A DNA stretch of 64,000 bases from an uncultured Oscillospiraceae bacterium (GTDB lineage: Bacteria > Bacillota > Clostridia > Oscillospirales > Oscillospiraceae), in NCBI GenBank assembly GCA_934569045.1, contig CAKTJX010000004.1, positions 1-64,000 of the forward strand. Direction: 5' to 3'. Below, one piece after another: positions 59,869-64,000 of this stretch. Within the stretch, counting starts at the first letter, position 1; each line of letters starts with the position of its first letter. The position numbers and the translations under genes were made by a program. The notes beneath the pieces were generated by a model. The model had not been told where the DNA came from, searched no databases, and worked only from the letters and a program-made list of their open reading frames with translations.

Positions 59869-61053
59869 ATGAAAATTCTCATCGTTCACAACCGCTACCA
59901 GATTCCCGGCGGGGAGGATACGGTAGCCGCTGGGGAACGGAAATTGCTGCAGGCCCACGGCCATGAGGTGCTGACCCTGACCCGTTCCAACGGGGAGCTG
60001 GCCGGTTTTTCCCTCTGGCAGAAAGTGTGCCTGCCTTTTTCTGTGCTTTTCAGCTTCCAAACCTACCGGCAGACCCGGAAGCTCATCCGGGAGAACCGGA
60101 TTCAGCTTGTGCATGTGCATAATACGCTGATGCTGATTTCGCCCGCCGTGTACTATGCCGCCCGGAGAGAAGGGGCGGTGGTGGTGCAGACGGTGCACAA
60201 TTTCCGCCTGCTGTGCCCCGATGCGGTCTTTTACCGGGATGGGGCGGTGTGTGAGGACTGCGTCCAAAAGGGCCTTTCCTGCGCCCTGCGCCACCGGTGC
60301 TACCGGGGCAGCCTCCCCCAGACCCTCGGCTGCGTCCTCTCCATGCAGCTCCACAGGGCAACGGGAATTTATAAGAAGCTCACCTATATCTGTCTGACGG
60401 AATTCAACAAGCAGAAGCTTCTGCTGCTGAAGGGGCTGAAGCCGGAACAGATTTTTATAAAGCCCAATTTTGTGGAGGATTCCGGGTTGTTTCTGCCCCC
60501 GGAGCGGCGGCAGGACCGCATTCTGTTCGCGGGGCGGCTGGACGAGCTGAAGGGCGTCCGGGTGCTGCTGGAAAGCTGGCGCCGCATGGGGAAGGATGCC
60601 CCGGAGCTGGTGCTCTGCGGCACAGGCCCCCTGGAGAACTGGTGCGGGCGCTTTGTGGCGGAGAATCACCTGGAACATGTGCGTCTTCTTGGCTTTGTGC
60701 CCAATGAAAAGGTGAAGGAGCTGCTCTCGGAGAGCAGAGCCATGATTCTGCCCACCCAGTGGTACGAGGGGTTCCCCATGAGTATCGCGGAGGCCTATTC
60801 CGTCGGCACGCCGGTGCTGGTGTCAGACCTGGGTAACGGCGGGAGCCTGGTGGAAGCTGGAAAAACAGGCCTCAAATTCCAGGCGGCGGACCCGGATTCC
60901 ATCGCCGGGGCCGTCCGGGCCTTCTGGCAGCGGCGGCAGGAGCCGGAGTGGTATGAAAGCGCCCGGCGGGAATACGAAAACACCATGGCCCCGGAGGAAA
61001 ACTACCGGCAGCTGCTGGCGATTTACGAAAAGGCAATGGAGGCAAGGCGATGA
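59869..61053 (+). CDS. Glycosyltransferase family 4 protein
   Basis: A 394-residue GT-B enzyme. The N-domain starts MKILIVHNRYQIPGGEDTVA; the C-domain has the nucleotide-sugar site EGFPMSIAEAYSVGTPVLVSD (about 303-323). A Cys-rich insert (CPDAVF..CEDCVQKGLSCALRHRCYRGS, about 117-145) may bind zinc, a feature of this GT4 subgroup. GAGGAAAGTAATT precedes the ATG, 2 bases after the WecG-type stop. It overlaps the next gene by ATGA. The sugar it transfers is not apparent. Confidence 0.9.
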   Translation: MKILIVHNRYQIPGGEDTVAAGERKLLQAHGHEVLTLTRSNGELAGFSLWQKVCLPFSVLFSFQTYRQTRKLIRENRIQLVHVHNTLMLISPAVYYAARREGAVVVQTVHNFRLLCPDAVFYRDGAVCEDCVQKGLSCALRHRCYRGSLPQTLGCVLSMQLHRATGIYKKLTYICLTEFNKQKLLLLKGLKPEQIFIKPNFVEDSGLFLPPERRQDRILFAGRLDELKGVRVLLESWRRMGKDAPELVLCGTGPLENWCGRFVAENHLEHVRLLGFVPNEKVKELLSESRAMILPTQWYEGFPMSIAEAYSVGTPVLVSDLGNGGSLVEAGKTGLKFQAADPDSIAGAVRAFWQRRQEPEWYESARREYENTMAPEENYRQLLAIYEKAMEARR

Positions 61054-62171
61054 AAAAGGTATTGATCATCAGCAACATTCCCGCCCCCTACCGGGTGGCG
61101 CTGTTTGCTTATCTGCAGGCCCACCGGAAGGACATCTGCTGGCACATCCTCTACACCAGCCATACCGAGGGGGACCGGGCCTGGCAGGTATCCCTGGAGG
61201 GGCTGGAGAACGTCCATTTTCTCCGCTCCCATGTGCTGAAGGTGAAGGGCGGCGCGGTGGGCGGCACCGCCAGCCGGTTTATCCACATTCCCTATGGCCT
61301 GACGAAGACCTTGAACGAAGTCAAGCCCGATGTGATCATCGGCGGCGAATACAATCTCTCCGCCGTCCGGGCCCTGCTCTGGGCGAAGAGGCACGGAGTG
61401 CCCTACGTCAACATGACTGACGGAACCCTCCGCTCGGAAACCTACATTGGCCGGGTCCAGAGAGCCACCCGGAAGCTCATTATCGGGAAAGCCGACAGCT
61501 TCCTGGCCAGCGGCACCCGGGCCAAAGAAAAGCTGCTCCACTGGGGTGCGGACCCCGAAAAAATTGCGGTGAGCTACCTGACCGTGGATGTGACGCCCTA
61601 TTTGCGGCTGCAGCGCCAGCCGGAGCCGGGGAGCCTTCTGTATGTGGGCCGGATTTCCCGGGAAAAGGGGCTGGATCTGCTGGTGGCGGCTCTGGCAAAG
61701 ATGCGGAAAGACTGCGTGCTCCAGGTCGTCGGCAACGATGTGGACGGGGAGCAGGAGAAAATCCAGGCCCTGGCGGAGGAGCTGGGCGTTGCATCCAAAA
61801 TCCGTTGGCTGGGCTATCGGGAAGGGGAAGCGCTGTATCAGGCTTATGCCCGGGCCGCGGTTCTGGCCGTGCCCTCCCGGTCCGACTGCTTCGGGCTGAT
61901 CCTGGTGGAGGCGGGCTGTGCGGGGCTGCCCATTGTGGCCTCCTGCTATGCCGATGGGGCCTGTGACGTGATCACCCCCGGCGTCAACGGACAGATTGCG
62001 GACCCGGAAAAACCGGAGGCCTTCGCCGCCTGCCTGGATGGTCTGCTGGAAAGCCCCGGCGCGCCGGAGACCCTGCGGGGTGCCTTGGGCGAAAAATTCA
62101 GTTTTGCCGCAGCAGCGGAGGGCTATGTCCGGGCGGTGAATCTGGCGGAAGGAGGCGGGAACCATGGCTGA
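61050..62171 (+). CDS. Glycosyltransferase family 4 protein
   Basis: A 373-residue GT-B enzyme. MKKVLIISNIPAPYRVALFAYLQ starts the acceptor domain; the C-domain has the retaining motif SDCFGLILVEAGCAGLPIVAS (about 280-300). It is coupled to the previous gene through ATGA and overlaps the next gene by 8 bases. It belongs to the same surface-glycan assembly as its neighbours. Confidence 0.9.
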   Translation: MKKVLIISNIPAPYRVALFAYLQAHRKDICWHILYTSHTEGDRAWQVSLEGLENVHFLRSHVLKVKGGAVGGTASRFIHIPYGLTKTLNEVKPDVIIGGEYNLSAVRALLWAKRHGVPYVNMTDGTLRSETYIGRVQRATRKLIIGKADSFLASGTRAKEKLLHWGADPEKIAVSYLTVDVTPYLRLQRQPEPGSLLYVGRISREKGLDLLVAALAKMRKDCVLQVVGNDVDGEQEKIQALAEELGVASKIRWLGYREGEALYQAYARAAVLAVPSRSDCFGLILVEAGCAGLPIVASCYADGACDVITPGVNGQIADPEKPEAFAACLDGLLESPGAPETLRGALGEKFSFAAAAEGYVRAVNLAEGGGNHG

Positions 62172-63333
62172 TCTGCCTATTGTTGTGGTGGCGTACAACC
62201 GAATCGAATCTCTGAAGCGCATCCTGGGGTCCCTGCTCCAGGCGGAATACCCGGAAAGCGGAGCCGAGCTGATCATCAGCATTGACCGGGGAGACAACGC
62301 CGATGTGCTCCGATACGCCCGGGACTTTTCCTGGCCCTTTGGGGAAAAGCAGGTTGTGTACCAGCCGGAAAACCTGGGCCTGAAGAAACATATCCTTCGC
62401 TGCGGCGGGCTCACCCAGGCCCATGACGGCATTATCTTATTGGAAGACGACCTGTATGTATCCCCGGATTTTTACCGCTACGCCCTGGAATGCCTGGACT
62501 TTGTCCGGGGAAAGGACGAAATCGCCGGGGTGGCCCTCTACAATCACCGCCTAAGCCAGCTGACGGAAAAGGTGTTTGAGCCCCTGGAGGATGGGTTTGA
62601 CAACTGGTACTTCCAGTATGCCTGCTCCTGGGGCCAGCTGTGGACCCGGCATCAGTGGGCGCTGTTTTCTGCCTGGCTGGAGGAAAACGGGGACTACGAT
62701 TTTGGCCGCAGCGCGAAAATCCCTGTCCACATCCGGGAGTGGGGAAAGCACTCCTGGCTCAAGTATCACATTGCCTTTACCATTGAGACGGGCCGTTTTT
62801 TCCTGTACCCCAGGGTGGCCAGGAGCACCTGCTTTTCTGATGCCGGGGTGAATTTCAGTGAGAAGGAAAGCACCTATCAGGTGCCCCTGATGCCCGGCGG
62901 CAGGGCAGCGCCCCTGCGCCTTTCGGAGATCAAGGAATCCAAGGCGGTGTATGATGCTTGGATGGAGAATCTGTGGCTGCGGACGGCGCTCCACAACCAG
63001 GATCTCTGCCTGGACATGTATGGCTCCAAGCCCGGTTTTGAGGGAAAGGGCTGTGTTCTCACCTCCAGACGGGTGGAGAACGCCCAGCTGCTGCAAAGCT
63101 TCGGCAGAGAGATGCGGCCCCAGGAGTGGAACGTGCTGGCTGCGGTGCCGGGAGACGAGCTCCGGCTGTACCGCCTGACAGAGCATTCCCAAGCGAGCCC
63201 TGAAGCCCGCCGGGACCGCATGGCGGATGCCGCCTACCATATCCGGGGCATCAGCTATTCCTATAAAAAAACAATCCTGCTGCTTTTCTGGCAGGAGACC
63301 TGGCGAAAGATTCAAAAAAAGTTGAAAAAATAA
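62164..63333 (+). CDS. Glycosyltransferase, GT-A fold
   Basis: A 389-residue protein with a GT2-like N-domain: PIVVVAYNRIESLKRIL (5-21), LIISIDRGDN (about 36-45) and the DxD-like EDDLYVSPDFYRYA (about 93-106). A long C-domain contains several Trp and ends in basic residues. GGAGGCGGGAACC overlaps the previous gene's end. It is the last glycosyltransferase of the cluster, followed by a GC-rich hairpin. Confidence 0.85.
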   Translation: MADLPIVVVAYNRIESLKRILGSLLQAEYPESGAELIISIDRGDNADVLRYARDFSWPFGEKQVVYQPENLGLKKHILRCGGLTQAHDGIILLEDDLYVSPDFYRYALECLDFVRGKDEIAGVALYNHRLSQLTEKVFEPLEDGFDNWYFQYACSWGQLWTRHQWALFSAWLEENGDYDFGRSAKIPVHIREWGKHSWLKYHIAFTIETGRFFLYPRVARSTCFSDAGVNFSEKESTYQVPLMPGGRAAPLRLSEIKESKAVYDAWMENLWLRTALHNQDLCLDMYGSKPGFEGKGCVLTSRRVENAQLLQSFGREMRPQEWNVLAAVPGDELRLYRLTEHSQASPEARRDRMADAAYHIRGISYSYKKTILLLFWQETWRKIQKKLKK

Positions 63334-63334
63334 C

Positions 63335-63356
63335 AGGGGCGGCAGCACCGCCCCTT
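63335..63356 (+). terminator. Weak terminator-like hairpin after the glycosyltransferases
   Basis: AGGGGCGG/CCGCCCCT (63335-63342 with 63348-63355) is a GC-rich stem with a 5-base loop. No T run follows directly; the -35 box of the next gene overlaps its end. Confidence 0.5.
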
Positions 63357-63383
63357 GACGTTTTTTGGAAGAAAATCTATAAT
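63355..63383 (+). promoter_or_regulatory. Promoter for the GH13 gene
   Basis: TTGACG (63355-63360) and TATAAT (63378-63383) are 17 bases apart, 40 bases before the start. Confidence 0.85.
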
Positions 63384-63423
63384 ATCTGTATAAATCTGGC
63401 GAGCCGGAAAGAGGGATCAATGG

Positions 63424-64000
63424 ATGGAACACACCCAATGGTATAAGGATACGGTATTTTATCAGATCTGGCCCCGGAGCTTCCAGGACGGAAACGGGGA
63501 CGGCATGGGGGACCTGCTGGGTGTTCTGAAACGGCTGGACTATATCAAGAGCCTTGGCTGTGACGGCATCTGGTTCTCGCCGCTGTACCCCTCGCCCGGA
63601 GTAGACTGCGGCTACGATATCTCCGACTATCTGGATATTGACCGGATGTTCGGCGGCATGGAGGCCTTTCGGGCCGTGCTGGAGGGGGCCCACAGCCGGG
63701 GCATGAAGGTGATTATGGACCTGGTGGTGAATCACACCAGTGATGAGCACGAATGGTTCCAGAAGAGCCGCCGCCGGATTGAGCCCTATACGGACTACTA
63801 TATCTGGCGTCCCGCCAAGAAAAAGGGCAAGCTGCCCAACAACTGGGATTCTCACTTTGAGGGCAAGGCCTGGACCTATGACCCCATCCGCAAGGAATAT
63901 TACCTGCACCTGTTCGCGGTGCAGCAGCCGGATCTCAACATGGACAATCCCCTGGTGCGGGAGGAAGTGAAGAAGATCATGCGCTTTTGGCTTGATTTGG
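63424..64000 (+). CDS. GH13 alpha-glucosidase, 3' truncated by window end
   Basis: The first 192 residues of a glycoside hydrolase 13 enzyme. They include YQIWPRSFQDGNGDGMGDL (about 13-31), typical of the GH13_31 oligo-1,6-glucosidase/alpha-glucosidase group, GIWFSPLYPSPGVDCGYDISDY (about 49-70) and region I DLVVNHTS (about 99-106). The catalytic Asp and Glu lie beyond the window. The ATG at 63424 follows AGAGGGATC; the overlapping ATG at 63420 soon meets a stop in its own frame. Own promoter, so separate from the glycan cluster. Confidence 0.92.
   Translation, partial: MEHTQWYKDTVFYQIWPRSFQDGNGDGMGDLLGVLKRLDYIKSLGCDGIWFSPLYPSPGVDCGYDISDYLDIDRMFGGMEAFRAVLEGAHSRGMKVIMDLVVNHTSDEHEWFQKSRRRIEPYTDYYIWRPAKKKGKLPNNWDSHFEGKAWTYDPIRKEYYLHLFAVQQPDLNMDNPLVREEVKKIMRFWLDL

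Overview
This window looks like a chromosomal segment of a GC-rich, spore-forming Clostridia species, most likely from the gut Oscillospiraceae/Ruminococcaceae. The evidence is spoIVA, strong TTGACA/TATAAT housekeeping promoters with AGGAGG-type ribosome binding sites, DUF1836 next to DegV, QueT behind a preQ1-I riboswitch, clostridial pur genes behind a ZTP riboswitch, and many small palindromic intergenic repeats. I see no rRNA, tRNA, CRISPR array, prophage or insertion-sequence transposase.

Layout. 1-4.7 kb: a cut-off binding protein, fused permease and unusual ATPase of an iron/phosphonate-type ABC importer. 4.7-8 kb: a repeat-rich gap, then an ECF sigma factor overlapping a large single-pass membrane protein. 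8-12 kb (minus strand): der-plsY-gpsA and yceD-rpmF. 12-17 kb: spoIVA, a small PH-domain protein and a YfhO-type membrane protein. 17-19 kb (minus): two lipoproteins. 19-28.4 kb: nucleoside salvage (tdk, deoC, deoD, deoB, cdd) followed by a BMP-type nucleoside ABC importer. 28.4-31 kb: a DUF1836 regulator divergent from degV, then a lipoprotein. 31-34 kb: trmL-pgk and tpiA. 34-39.2 kb: a Sua5-type TsaC, a CoaE/M18 aminopeptidase reading frame, a MazG-like protein, an XRE regulator and queT. 39.2-50 kb: purE-purF-purM-purN-(IMP cyclohydrolase)-(AICAR transformylase)-purD-purL. 50-54 kb: a small membrane protein, then a minus-strand radical SAM-MFS-GDPD group. 54-59 kb: lipid kinase, Nudix hydrolase and a three-gene MoxR/VWA cassette. 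59-64 kb: four glycosyltransferases and the start of a GH13 glucosidase.

How the genes work together. The pur genes build IMP from PRPP under ZTP control, while tdk/deo/cdd and the BMP importer recover nucleosides. IMP formation is split between a stand-alone AICAR transformylase and a PurO-type cyclohydrolase, and the PurF lacks the usual catalytic Cys after Met1. The most unusual points are that PurF, the split PurH function, the ABC ATPase with an insertion of about 115 residues, the CoaE-M18 in-frame join, the DUF1836/degV palindromic divergon, the MoxR/VWA cassette, and several families of non-coding hairpin elements (variable-stem hairpin arrays with a constant GAAATC spacer, MITE-like repeats, and a 155-bp hairpin between pgk and tpiA).

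All assignments come from reading the sequence. No database search or alignment was run.
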